From Promethearchaeota archaeon (GTDB lineage Archaea; Asgardarchaeota; Lokiarchaeia; Sigyniarchaeales; SOKP01), in NCBI GenBank assembly GCA_019058245.1, contig JAHPZJ010000024.1:30036-94035 (forward strand): 64,000 nucleotides of DNA, given 5' to 3'. Every line of letters begins with the position of its first letter. Positions within the stretch are counted from its first letter, which is position 1. The notes below the pieces were generated by a model. That model was not told the DNA's origin, ran no database searches, and saw nothing but the letters and a program-made list of their open reading frames with translations. This document shows positions 17,552 to 26,269 of the stretch, in pieces. The position numbers and the translations under genes are program-made.

Positions 17552-18208
17552 CTAATTTTTAATATACTGTTTGATATATCTTTGAACTTCGCTTGCAGGT
17601 TGAAATATTCCAAAATGCCCCTCACACAAAATATCTGCCTTCAAATCTAATAACTTTTTTAAGGAATTTTGATAATCTTGGAAATCACTCACACCAGGAA
17701 TTATAGGGCCATGCAAATCTTGACCAAATAATATTTTTTTTTTCTTATCTTCTGTTTCAAGTAAAATAGAGATAGATCCGGGAGTATGACCAGGAGTATG
17801 GAAACATTGAAAATCATAAATTCCAAATTTCAATAGTTCAAAATCTCCTTTCAATCTTTTTTCAAGCTTAACAGGTTTATAGTATATTCCATACCATCCT
17901 GCAACAGTTTCATTGTCGTGCCCTTCTTCTTCTATTGCATAAGCATCTAATTCATGAGCATAAAACTTTACTTTTTTATTATATTTTTTAAGATCTGAAC
18001 AAGCTCCTATATGATCGATATGAAAATGCGTAATAATACAATGTTTTATATCCATAGTATTTAATCCAAGTATACTAATTCTTTTTAATAAATCTAAACT
18101 CATCCCACAATCAATTAGGATAAGACCATCCTCACTCTGAGAATTAACTAGATATACAGAACAACCAACGTCTCCAACATGATATACATCTTTATAAACT
18201 TCTTTCAT
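17552..18208 (-). CDS. Metallo-beta-lactamase-fold hydrolase
   Basis: The 218-residue protein has the di-metal motif His61-x-His63-x-Asp65-His66, then FHTPGHTPGSISIL with the third metal His, GQDLHGP and a late EGHFG. Length and pattern match glyoxalase-II-like or general MBL hydrolases rather than nucleases. Cytosolic. The GDPD gene lies 66 bases upstream on the same strand, so the two may be co-transcribed. The substrate cannot be fixed from sequence. Confidence 0.83.
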   Translation of the reverse strand: MKEVYKDVYHVGDVGCSVYLVNSQSEDGLILIDCGMSLDLLKRISILGLNTMDIKHCIITHFHIDHIGACSDLKKYNKKVKFYAHELDAYAIEEEGHDNETVAGWYGIYYKPVKLEKRLKGDFELLKFGIYDFQCFHTPGHTPGSISILLETEDKKKKILFGQDLHGPIIPGVSDFQDYQNSLKKLLDLKADILCEGHFGIFQPASEVQRYIKQYIKN

Positions 18209-18274
18209 AATACAATCATTTTTTTTTAATGATATTAAGCCTTTTTTATATAAAACTCGTTATTTTTATATTAA

Positions 18275-19000
18275 TTATTCTTCCATAATTAAATTAAAAA
18301 GTTTGTCAGGATAGTCCGTATAAATGGCAGCTACTTTTTTATTATAATTATTTAATTTTAGAACTTTCTTCATACCCAATTTCGTATTTACACCCCATAC
18401 ATAACAATTAAAGTCATTTTCAACTACAATTTTAAATAAATCTTCAATATGTCTTGAAAATTTTAGATTAATTATATTTATATCTAATTTTTTTAATTTT
18501 TTAAAGCTCTGAGCTTCATATTTAATATTACTAATATTTGATGTTAATGTGTATATAAGCTTAACTTTTTTGTTTATATTTCTAAGGTGAGATAATACTT
18601 TCAATCTACGGTCAGTTATTACTATTTTATTTAGGAGCGCGTATTTTTCTGCGATAGTTAAAAGTTTAACCCCTACTTCTTTATTTTCAATATCAAAACT
18701 AAATCTTATATTATTTAAGTTATTTTTAAATACTTGAAAAACTTCATGAACCAATGGAATTACTCTTTCATCTGCAAATTTGATTTTTTTTATCTCTTCA
18801 AAAGTAAATTTTCTAACAGGATGGTATTTATTGTCTATTTTGAAATATCTATCATGAAAACAAATTAATTTTTTATCTTTTGTTGCTCTAATATCTGTTT
18901 CTATTCCTGCTCCCATACTTATTGCCTTTTTGAAAGAAATCATTGTATTTTCAATCTCATAACCTGAAGCTCCTCGATGAGCAAAAATATAGGGTTTCAT
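18275..19000 (-). CDS. Glycerophosphodiester phosphodiesterase
   Basis: Core GDPD residues are present: His8-Arg9-Gly, Glu17-Asn18-Thr, Glu34-x-Asp36, and His49-Asp50. These hydrolyse glycerophosphodiesters to glycerol phosphate and an alcohol, using one divalent metal. At 241 residues it matches short cytosolic GDPDs; there is no signal peptide. In an archaeon the natural substrate might be a glycerol-1-phosphate diester, which is inference. Upstream of and same strand as the MBL hydrolase; divergent from the DedA-like gene. Confidence 0.85.
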   Translation of the reverse strand: MKPYIFAHRGASGYEIENTMISFKKAISMGAGIETDIRATKDKKLICFHDRYFKIDNKYHPVRKFTFEEIKKIKFADERVIPLVHEVFQVFKNNLNNIRFSFDIENKEVGVKLLTIAEKYALLNKIVITDRRLKVLSHLRNINKKVKLIYTLTSNISNIKYEAQSFKKLKKLDINIINLKFSRHIEDLFKIVVENDFNCYVWGVNTKLGMKKVLKLNNYNKKVAAIYTDYPDKLFNLIMEE

Positions 19001-19108
19001 TTTTAAATTAAATATCTGATCAATTTGTTAAGAATTGTTGAAAATAATAGTTTTTATAGAAATCAAAATTACTAATATTACTTAATATTTACCAAGATTT
19101 TGATTATT

Positions 19109-19921
19109 ATGGAACAAGAGGATAATAATAAACAACAAAATGAGAATCTCTCCTTTTCAACAAGACTGAAAAATTATTTCAAGAATTTATTAGATTTTTC
19201 GCATTATGAAACAAAAACTCTAATATTCATTATTATATTTTTAATTTTAGTCATTCTCTCATTATTATTAGTAATTTACAACTATTTCATTGATCCCACC
19301 TTTTTATATTCAATTGTAGTCAATTTTTTTGTCAACCCAGTTCAAGCCCTAGGATTTTTTGGAATTCTATTTTTCATTGCTATAATGGCGCTTCAAGGCT
19401 TAATTATACCTATCCCTAGCGAAATCGTTCTTTTAGCTGCTGGAATGATTTGGGATGTTTTATATGGAGGAATAATGGGGATTATTGGATCATTAGCAGC
19501 AGGATTATTATGTTTTTATCTTAGCAGAAAAGGAGGTCGTCCCCTCGCAGAAAAACTTGTTGGAAAAAAAGCTATAAATATGGCGGATGATTTTATTGAA
19601 AAATACGGTATTTGGGCAATTCTAATCTCAAGAACACTTCCATTTATCGCTTTTGATCCAATCAGTTATGCATCTGGGATTGTTGATATGGATGCAAAAA
19701 AATATACATTAGGAACTCTAATAGGTGCAATTCCTCGTGCATTCTTCTTTGCTTGGCTAGGCTCTCTCTTTGGAATTGATCCTTCGAACACTAATATTAA
19801 AGCTCAATCTACTTTATTTAATTTGATCTTTTTAATCATAGTGGCTGTTTTAGGTGGAATATTCGTTATATATTACCTTTTGGGAAGATATTATGAAAAG
19901 AAGAAACAACAAAAAAATTGA
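19109..19921 (+). CDS. DedA/VTT-domain membrane protein
   Basis: I take ATG 19109 rather than an upstream TTG. Residues 1-30 are hydrophilic, followed by about five membrane segments. The VTT-type region includes LIIPIPSEIVLLAAG, AAGLLCFYLSRKGG and SRTLPFIAFDPISYASG. DedA/VTT proteins (related to TMEM41/VMP1) have been linked to lipid scrambling or undecaprenyl-phosphate recycling in bacteria. The archaeal role is not known. Single gene, divergent from GDPD, which also concerns lipids. Confidence 0.82.
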   Translation: MEQEDNNKQQNENLSFSTRLKNYFKNLLDFSHYETKTLIFIIIFLILVILSLLLVIYNYFIDPTFLYSIVVNFFVNPVQALGFFGILFFIAIMALQGLIIPIPSEIVLLAAGMIWDVLYGGIMGIIGSLAAGLLCFYLSRKGGRPLAEKLVGKKAINMADDFIEKYGIWAILISRTLPFIAFDPISYASGIVDMDAKKYTLGTLIGAIPRAFFFAWLGSLFGIDPSNTNIKAQSTLFNLIFLIIVAVLGGIFVIYYLLGRYYEKKKQQKN

Positions 19922-20043
19922 TTACCTAAATTCTAAATTACTATTTGCATTTTTTTCTGTAATAAATTTTGTTTAGGATAAATGTGAAAAATAATACTGT
20001 GATATTATTCCCCTTTTTAATTTAAGCCAATTTAAAATAGCGT

Positions 20044-20217
20044 ATGAATGAAAATGAAAAATATTTCAAAAAAATTGATTTTGACAGTAATTTTGAATTG
20101 AACTTGACAGAATTTTATAAAGAACTCAATAAAGCAATAAGTACAAGTAATCTCCAATCGATTTATGAGCTTTCAAAGATTTTCACGAGATATTTCTTTA
20201 AAAAAATGGATAATTAA
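20044..20217 (+). CDS. Small acidic helical protein (57 aa)
   Basis: An ATG frame encodes 57 residues starting MNENEKYFKKIDFD, with a helix LTEFYKELNKAISTSNLQ and a second helix IYELSKIFTRYFFKK. Composition matches neighbouring coding DNA. Its amphipathic helices recall the 85-residue protein at 20492, which also consists of short acidic helices, but clear homology cannot be claimed by eye. Function unknown. Confidence 0.45.
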   Translation: MNENEKYFKKIDFDSNFELNLTEFYKELNKAISTSNLQSIYELSKIFTRYFFKKMDN

Positions 20218-20491
20218 AAATTTTCTAACTCAAATCTAAAAATACTGAGTTTACTCCTTTTTCTTGAATAGTTTATATTAGGATCTGATATATTGATAAC
20301 TATAGACTTTTATTTATTTAAAAATATTTTATAGTTTTTGTAAAAAAAAAATCTTTTTTGTGTACAAATATGGATTGTCCGTACTACTGTTATAAAAATT
20401 TTTCGATTTGCGTTCATTTAAAAATTCAAATTTTTATTATCAAAACATAGGTATAATAGATTAATAAACTACTAAAAAAAGAGGAAATAAT

Positions 20492-20749
20492 ATGACAGTT
20501 AGCCCACAAGACTATGAAAAAATAATAGAAGATAACCTAAAAGATGAATTAGATTGGTTAGTCGAAGAATTTGACCAACTTTTTAAAGAAAAAAATAGAA
20601 AATATACTCAAGAAGATATCAATATTGCTAATCGAATTCTAGATCAAATAATCGACGGTATTAAGACCAATAATAGTGAAGAGCTTCTAAATCTATTAGC
20701 CATTACATTAAACAGACTTGAGACTAGATTCCCAGAATTTTTTAGATAG
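20492..20749 (+). CDS. Small acidic helical protein (85 aa)
   Basis: An 85-residue all-helical acidic protein: DYEKIIEDNLKDELDWLVEEF, then IANRILDQIIDGIKTNNSEELLNLLAITL. A good Shine-Dalgarno AGAGGA lies 8 bases before the ATG, which is unusual among genes here and supports expression. No motif recognised. A helical-bundle binding protein is a guess. The 274-base gap before it carries only AT-rich promoter-like sequence. Confidence 0.65.
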   Translation: MTVSPQDYEKIIEDNLKDELDWLVEEFDQLFKEKNRKYTQEDINIANRILDQIIDGIKTNNSEELLNLLAITLNRLETRFPEFFR

Positions 20750-20951
20750 GTTATAAAGTTAGATTTACTCCTATACCTAAATTATAAAATCCAAAGGATA
20801 GAAAATCCAAAAAAAATCAAAGTCCTAACACTTTTCTAATAATATTTTCTTCTTTAGGAAACAAAATCCCTAAAAATTGTGGAATAAATATATAAATAAT
20901 TTAAATAATAGATTTACTAATCATCAATATATAATTATAAATATCTTACCA

Positions 20952-22037
20952 ATGGAAAGAATAATTTTAACACATTGGTCCACCTCAACAGGTCCAGAGC
21001 CTATATTGCAGTTTCCTCCTGAGAAATCTTTCCCTCCAAAAGATCTCTTCTTAAAGATATGGGCAAAACATGAACTAAACAAAGAAAACTCCGTAATTGA
21101 ATTCACTCCCGAGGATAATGATAATAGTTATGTATCTGTTATACAGCAATTTGAAGGAGAAGTTTACTTCCTTATTTTGGAGTATAATAAAGAAGATATC
21201 CATGATGATATTGTTAAAGAATCCCCAGAAATTTTAGCTCTTATAAGTAAAAATTTAGTTGAGTTGATCAATACAAATAAGATCACTCGAACAATATCAG
21301 AAGCTTATAATACTATAAGAAATTATTCTAAATTAGATGAAGAGGAAAATTTGATAAATTTTTTTCAAGATAGAATCAAATATACAATATTACAGATACT
21401 TCGGAATGGGGCAATAACTAAATTAGAACTTACCAATATTTTAAGGCATGATTACGGATTTTCTACTATAAATATTGATTTAATATTAATTTCATTTTTT
21501 CATGAAAATTTATTAAAAAAAAAAAGTGTTCCTGGAAGTAAAGAATGTTTTTTTCTGATAAGAGATCTTTCCTGTACTAGAATCCCTCCTATTAATTTGC
21601 CTAAAAATCAAATTAAAGAAAGTTTGTTAAAAAAACTTAAAAACTCTTTAACAAATTATTACCAAGATTCCAATATGATTTCAGATTTTGAAAACAAAAC
21701 GTTGCTTCAAACGGTTCTCTTTAATAAAGAGGTATTTTCTTTAATTAAAACTCTAAGAGATCAATATCTAACCGTAAATGAAAGTTTAATTGTGTTAAAT
21801 AATAATGAAGAACTTTTCAATGAGCTTATTGACAAGAAATTTATTTATGAAGCAGAGGGTTTTGTTTTTCTTTTTTCAGACGTTCGGTTTATTAAATTTA
21901 GTCCAAATTATATCATAGAGAAGTTAGTAGAAAGATATCAAAATCAAGATATATCTTTAAATGAATATATAGCACATTTGAAGCTATTAACAGAACAATT
22001 TGAGGACCCTTTAGTACTAGATTATGAAATTGTCTAA
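20952..22037 (+). CDS. Longin-like protein with helical C-terminal region
   Basis: I choose ATG 20952; the longer frame needs a TTG and adds 25 Asn-rich residues. The 361-residue product opens MERIILTHWSTSTGPEPILQFPPE, an Asgard-type longin/roadblock-like first strand, and residues 1-115 alternate strands and helices as in longin domains (SYVSVIQQFEGEVYFLILEY). Residues about 130-225 (IKYTILQILRNGAITKLELT) look like a winged helix. The rest is helical. It is convergent with the MglA-like GTPase 30 bases away. Regulation of a small GTPase is a plausible, untested role. Confidence 0.68.
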   Translation: MERIILTHWSTSTGPEPILQFPPEKSFPPKDLFLKIWAKHELNKENSVIEFTPEDNDNSYVSVIQQFEGEVYFLILEYNKEDIHDDIVKESPEILALISKNLVELINTNKITRTISEAYNTIRNYSKLDEEENLINFFQDRIKYTILQILRNGAITKLELTNILRHDYGFSTINIDLILISFFHENLLKKKSVPGSKECFFLIRDLSCTRIPPINLPKNQIKESLLKKLKNSLTNYYQDSNMISDFENKTLLQTVLFNKEVFSLIKTLRDQYLTVNESLIVLNNNEELFNELIDKKFIYEAEGFVFLFSDVRFIKFSPNYIIEKLVERYQNQDISLNEYIAHLKLLTEQFEDPLVLDYEIV

Positions 22038-22067
22038 TAAATAATTTTCTAATACCTTTTATATATT

Positions 22068-22760
22068 TTAATGAATCAAAATCGAGGATTTTGAGGATTT
22101 TTCACTTTTAGGAGCTCTCCCATCTCCATATAAATGATATAATCCAGCTCTTCGAGCAGTTTCATAAAAACTACGATATATATTTTTCTCTTTATTAAAC
22201 AAAGCACAAGTCTTATAAATTAAAGGATTCCATATATATAATTCGTGTCCAGGATCATACCATAGTCTTTCCTGTTTTAAAATCTGAATGAAATCTTTAT
22301 CATCGATTATTTCCCTAAGATCTTGTTTATTAAGCATGAGTATTAACGGAATTTCTTGTATTAATCTGTTGTTCGTTAAATTTTTTAATTCTAATAAGAA
22401 TTCTATATTATCCTCAAAGAATTTTGTTTGAGAATCAATAACAAAAATTACAGAATCAGTTTCAGCATCAAGTTTATTAAAAACCTTAAATCTTAAAGAA
22501 TGTAAATTTCTTTGCCCTGCTACTGTATATACTCTATAATATACTTTTTTCGTTTTTGTTGATTGAAAAATTCCTCTATCAAAATAAAGCGTAGCACCAC
22601 TAGTTCTATCTATTTTTTGCAGATCGCTAACAGGAATTATTTCTCTATTACCATCCTTAGTTAACTTATAGAGAGTCTCCAATATTGTAGTTTTTCCACA
22701 TCCCGCCATCCCATAATAAACAATTTTAAGAAAGATGTTGCCATCAATTATTTGAACCAT
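22068..22760 (-). CDS. MglA/Arf-like small GTPase
   Basis: Start at ATG 22760, since the longer frame uses TTG. G1 is GMAGCGKTT (Gly17 to Thr25), G3 is TVAGQRN, with Ala-Gly-Gln where Ras has Asp-x-x-Gly-Gln and MglA has Pro-Gly-Gln, and G4 is NKQD. The TVxGQ pattern, DRTSGATLYFDRG and overall length (230) place it with MglA-type or SRPRB/Arf-like GTPases rather than Rab. No prenylation Cys ends the chain; the tail is Ser/Lys-rich. It may work with roadblock or longin partners such as 20952-22037 or 13123-13860. Confidence 0.85.
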   Translation of the reverse strand: MVQIIDGNIFLKIVYYGMAGCGKTTILETLYKLTKDGNREIIPVSDLQKIDRTSGATLYFDRGIFQSTKTKKVYYRVYTVAGQRNLHSLRFKVFNKLDAETDSVIFVIDSQTKFFEDNIEFLLELKNLTNNRLIQEIPLILMLNKQDLREIIDDKDFIQILKQERLWYDPGHELYIWNPLIYKTCALFNKEKNIYRSFYETARRAGLYHLYGDGRAPKSEKSSKSSILIH

Positions 22761-22938
22761 TAAAATCTTTGTCTTTAGAAACAATATATTTATTTAAGAT
22801 ATTATATGGAAATTTATAGATTTAAAGATATTGTCTAGTTTATATTAATTTTAGAAATCCAATAATTTTTTTACAATGAATAATGATTCTCCCATAGAAA
22901 AAGGACTTATGAAATTAAAAGCTGTAAAATAAGAAATC

Positions 22939-23454
22939 ATGGATAAATATACTGATGCAGACTGGAATTGGGATTTTTTTAAGGAGCTTGTAGATGATGT
23001 AGATGAAAATAAAAATATTATTGCCTGTATCAGCTGTGGAAAATGTGTAGGAGATTGTCCAGCATCTAAGATATCTAATTTTAATATCCGGAAAATTATT
23101 CAAAAGATCCTTAGAGGAGATAGGAGTGTTTTAAAAGACTCTGATATATGGTTCTGTTTTCTTTGTGAGCGCTGCAAGCGTGTGTGTCCCAAAGAAAATA
23201 TTAATATACCACTACTCATTTTAAATTTACGGAATGAATCATTTAAGAAAGGTTATGGCCCTAAATATAATGACCTTACTAAATATGTAGAAATGTCGGA
23301 AAGGTTTCTAACAAATGGAACTGTTTTGGACAATCCTTTAGGTAAAGAACTTCCGCAAGATCGAGTTGATGAGTTAAATGAAATTTGTAATTTTGCACGT
23401 ATTAAATATGTCTTTAAGGCAAGTAAAAACAAAAAACAAAAAAAGAAAAAATAA
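22939..23454 (+). CDS. hdrC: Heterodisulfide reductase subunit C-like ferredoxin
   Basis: Two 4Fe-4S motifs are present: Cys30-x2-Cys33-x2-Cys36-x3-Cys40-Pro and Cys73-x2-Cys76-x2-Cys79-x3-Cys83-Pro. Spacing and the following helical region match HdrC, which carries electrons between HdrA and the catalytic HdrB. The C-terminal 30 residues are Lys-rich. It precedes the HdrB gene by 32 bases on the same strand, the usual hdrCB arrangement. The HdrA subunit is at 35577, not adjacent. Confidence 0.87.
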   Translation: MDKYTDADWNWDFFKELVDDVDENKNIIACISCGKCVGDCPASKISNFNIRKIIQKILRGDRSVLKDSDIWFCFLCERCKRVCPKENINIPLLILNLRNESFKKGYGPKYNDLTKYVEMSERFLTNGTVLDNPLGKELPQDRVDELNEICNFARIKYVFKASKNKKQKKKK

Positions 23455-23486
23455 ATAACTAAAAATTTAAGATTAAAAAAAAAATA

Positions 23487-24500
23487 ATGGAATCTCAAAA
23501 TTTAGTATTAGATCTTGAAAAAATTGAGAAAGCTTATCCAGAAAATCCTATAGAATTCTTTAAAGGAAAAAAATTATGTCTTTTTAAAGCGTGTCTTGAA
23601 GCCTATTTCCCAGGCGTAAGGTGGGGTATCCAAGATTTATTAGAAGCGTTAGATATTGAAGTTGTCACATGTTCTCAGCAATCATGTTGTAGTGGAACAT
23701 TTTTCCAGCGGAATTTAATCACAAGATCACAGTTTTCAGCAATAAATGAAAGAAATCTAAATGAGATGAATCATCAGGCAGATATTGTCTTGTTTAGTTG
23801 TAATGGATGCTACAATTCGGTGTTAAGAGGTCGAGATTTTCTAAAAGTCCCAGAAGTTAAAAAAAAGACTCAAGATATTTTAGAGAGCCTTAAAAAGAAA
23901 GATTTAGGCGAGAATTATCCGGGAAAATATGATATTTTAGATAATACAGAATTAAGACTTGTGCATGATTTGGATTTTTTATATTTATTAAAAAGTAATG
24001 TTCTTGATTCCCTAAAGTTTGATTTAAAAGGTCTTAAAGTGGCAGTACATTATGGATGCCATTATTTAAATTTGGAAAGAGATAAAGATACTGTTGAAAG
24101 CTATTTAAAAGATAAAAAAAAATTAGATGAATTTGTATCTTTATTTGGTGGTGTTCCTGTTGATTACCAAGAAAAAGAATCATGTTGTGGATGGGGGGCA
24201 TCTCAGATAGTCTTAAATCCTAAAGATGCATTAAAAGTTACTTTTAATAAATTAAAGAGTGCTGAAGATGTTGGTGCTGATTTTATATTAATGCCCTGCC
24301 CAACTTGTTTATATACTCTAAGTAAACCCGAATACCGAGAAAAAATGTTTAAGTGGTTTGGAGAAATGTTAGATATTCCCACTATCCATCTAAATGAATT
24401 AATAGCGATATTACGTGGATGTGAAGAAGAACGCTGTATTACACTTAGACGAAAAACTCCACGTCTTGAAGAAATTTTTAATATTATTACAAAAGAGTGA
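23487..24500 (+). CDS. hdrB: Heterodisulfide reductase subunit B-like protein
   Basis: Two CCG-type domains bind the non-cubane clusters in HdrB. The first shows C-SQQS-CCSG followed by CNGC; the second shows VAVHYGCHY, ESCCGWGA and MPCPTC. These match the Cx(31-39)CCx(35-36)CxxC family pattern. The first CCG reads CCSG, a small departure from CCGxP. HdrB reduces heterodisulfide (CoM-S-S-CoB) in methanogens; in non-methanogens the disulfide substrate differs and is unknown here. Co-transcribed with hdrC. Confidence 0.87.
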   Translation: MESQNLVLDLEKIEKAYPENPIEFFKGKKLCLFKACLEAYFPGVRWGIQDLLEALDIEVVTCSQQSCCSGTFFQRNLITRSQFSAINERNLNEMNHQADIVLFSCNGCYNSVLRGRDFLKVPEVKKKTQDILESLKKKDLGENYPGKYDILDNTELRLVHDLDFLYLLKSNVLDSLKFDLKGLKVAVHYGCHYLNLERDKDTVESYLKDKKKLDEFVSLFGGVPVDYQEKESCCGWGASQIVLNPKDALKVTFNKLKSAEDVGADFILMPCPTCLYTLSKPEYREKMFKWFGEMLDIPTIHLNELIAILRGCEEERCITLRRKTPRLEEIFNIITKE

Positions 24501-24677
24501 TCTGTAAGAAAAAAGGCTTTTTTTAAATAGCAATGCAAAATAAAAGATTATTTATTAGTTTTACTCAGTAAATCTTATTTAAACTTTTGCTGACCTGATA
24601 ATTTAAAATAAATTTCTTTTTTTAAATTAATAATATTAAAAAGAATATTATTAAATTCATTAAAATTCTTAGATTTA

Positions 24678-25823
24678 ATGAAAAAGAAATTAGATACCCA
24701 CTTTGCCCCTGCAGAACGGAAGAGTTTAGAAGAAATTAGGGAAGAAGTAAAAGAATTTTTTAAATCTTATTTTGAGGAAGTTCTTAATTCAATTCCAAAT
24801 ATGGCGCTTATAGTTAATAAAGAGCGCCAAGTAGTTTTTTTAAACCAGACTGTTATTGAACTATTAGGTCTTAAAAATATAGAAGATGTCATGGGTTCGA
24901 GACCAGGAGAAATATTAAAGTGCATTCATTCACAAGATTATATTCATGGTTGTGGTACTAGTCAAAATTGTCGTTATTGTGGTGCTGTTAATGCGGTAAT
25001 TGAGAGCTTGAAAACCAATAAAAAAGCATCATGCGAAACACGTATTACATCTAATTTTGATGGAAATATAATTTCATTTGATCTGAATATAACAGCACAA
25101 CCATTCAATTTAAAGGGAAAAAAATTTGTTATTGTTTTTCTATCGGATATTAGCAATCAGAAACGTCGAGAATTATTAGAGACAACATTTTTACATGATT
25201 TACTAAATTTATTAACAGTTATAAAAGGCTTTATGGACATTTTTCCACTTGAAGGCTTAAATTCAACACAAAAAGATTATTTAAGTAGAATAAAGAATTC
25301 TCAGCAAATTTTAGTTGAAGAATTCATAGCTCAAAGGGATCTTATAGCCGCCGAAAAGAATGAACTTGTTATTCATTTCAATAATTATAATTCCTAAGAA
25401 ATTATAAATTCAAGTCTAGACCTCATAAAATGTCAGAACATAGCTAAAGGAAAAGAAGTTAAACTTGATAATAATTCTGCATCAGTCACGATCCAAACAG
25501 ATTTTAGATTATTATCTCGTGTATTGTTAAATCTTCTCAAAAATGCATTAGAGGCTAGTACTACTGGAGAAACTATAGACATTGGGTGCTCTCTCTCAAA
25601 TCAAACTATAGTTTTTTGGGTCAAAAATTCGGGTGCTATGACAGAAAGTGTAAAGAGTCAACTCTTTCAGAGATCTTTTTCAACAAAAGGATCCGGAAGA
25701 GGAGTAGGTACATATAGTGTGAAATTACTTACAGAGCGATATTTAGGGGGAAAAGTCGATTTTCAATCCTCAATACAAGAAGGGACTATTTTTTATATAT
25801 ACCTCCCATTAAAAAAAAAATAA
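24678..25823 (+). pseudogene. Cysteine-rich PAS histidine kinase interrupted by an in-frame TAA
   Basis: Reading one frame from ATG 24678, residues 1-239 encode a PAS domain, a Cys cluster (C-x8-HGCG-x5-C-x2-C) and a His-box-like FLHDLLNLLTVIKG. A single TAA at 25395-25397 stops it. The same frame continues to 25823 with EIINSSLDLIK, N-box NLLKNALEAS and GSGRGVGTYSVKLL, i.e. an HATPase_c domain. Without the TAA it is a 381-residue hybrid kinase. The cause may be a point mutation, an assembly error or a split gene. The C-terminal half could start only at a weak TTG. Placed after HdrCB, it probably sensed redox state. Confidence 0.8.
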
Positions 25824-25868
25824 CTTTATAGAGATATTCCTCTATTGTTTAATTTATATTTAAAGATT

Positions 25869-26264
25869 TTACATTTCTTCTATTGCATATCTAGGACAGG
25901 AATCTAGACATAATAAACATCCGATACATCGCTCATAATAAAATTTTAATCTTTTTTCACTGTCAAAATTCAAAGCATCAGTAGGACATAATGAAATACA
26001 GGCACCGCAATCAATACACTTCTCCGTATCAATAATTATTCTACCTTTTTTATTTACAATAATATTATTTTTCTTCAATGATTCTGTTATAGATTTTATT
26101 TTATCATCTGGAATATCAATTAAAAGATTAATTCCACTAGTACCAGTGGAAAACTTAAGAATATTTAGAGTAATATCAAATTTTAAAATTTCATTTATAA
26201 ATCTAGAATAATCACTAATATCTTTTATTACACCAAAAGGTAGGGTAATGTTCATTACAGTCAT
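25869..26264 (-). CDS. NIL-ferredoxin, iron-sulfur partner of homocysteine synthesis
   Basis: Residues 1-65 form a NIL domain and 70-131 two 4Fe-4S clusters: CIDCGACISLCP and CIGCLLCLDSCP. The pair with the upstream DUF39-CBS gene matches MA1821/MA1822 of Methanosarcina, in which the NIL-ferredoxin supports sulfide incorporation into aspartate semialdehyde to give homocysteine. The gene starts 5 bases after the upstream stop, and the Shine-Dalgarno GAGGAG lies inside that gene's last codons, so translation is coupled. Confidence 0.88.
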   Translation of the reverse strand: MTVMNITLPFGVIKDISDYSRFINEILKFDITLNILKFSTGTSGINLLIDIPDDKIKSITESLKKNNIIVNKKGRIIIDTEKCIDCGACISLCPTDALNFDSEKRLKFYYERCIGCLLCLDSCPRYAIEEM

Positions 26265-26269
26265 TTTTT

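Noticed and set aside
22876..22932. 18-codon ATG frame just before hdrC
   Set aside because: Too short, no motif, no Shine-Dalgarno; treated as leader sequence.
25395..25397. Stop as pyrrolysine or selenocysteine codon
   Set aside because: The codon is TAA, not TAG or TGA, so neither decoding system applies.
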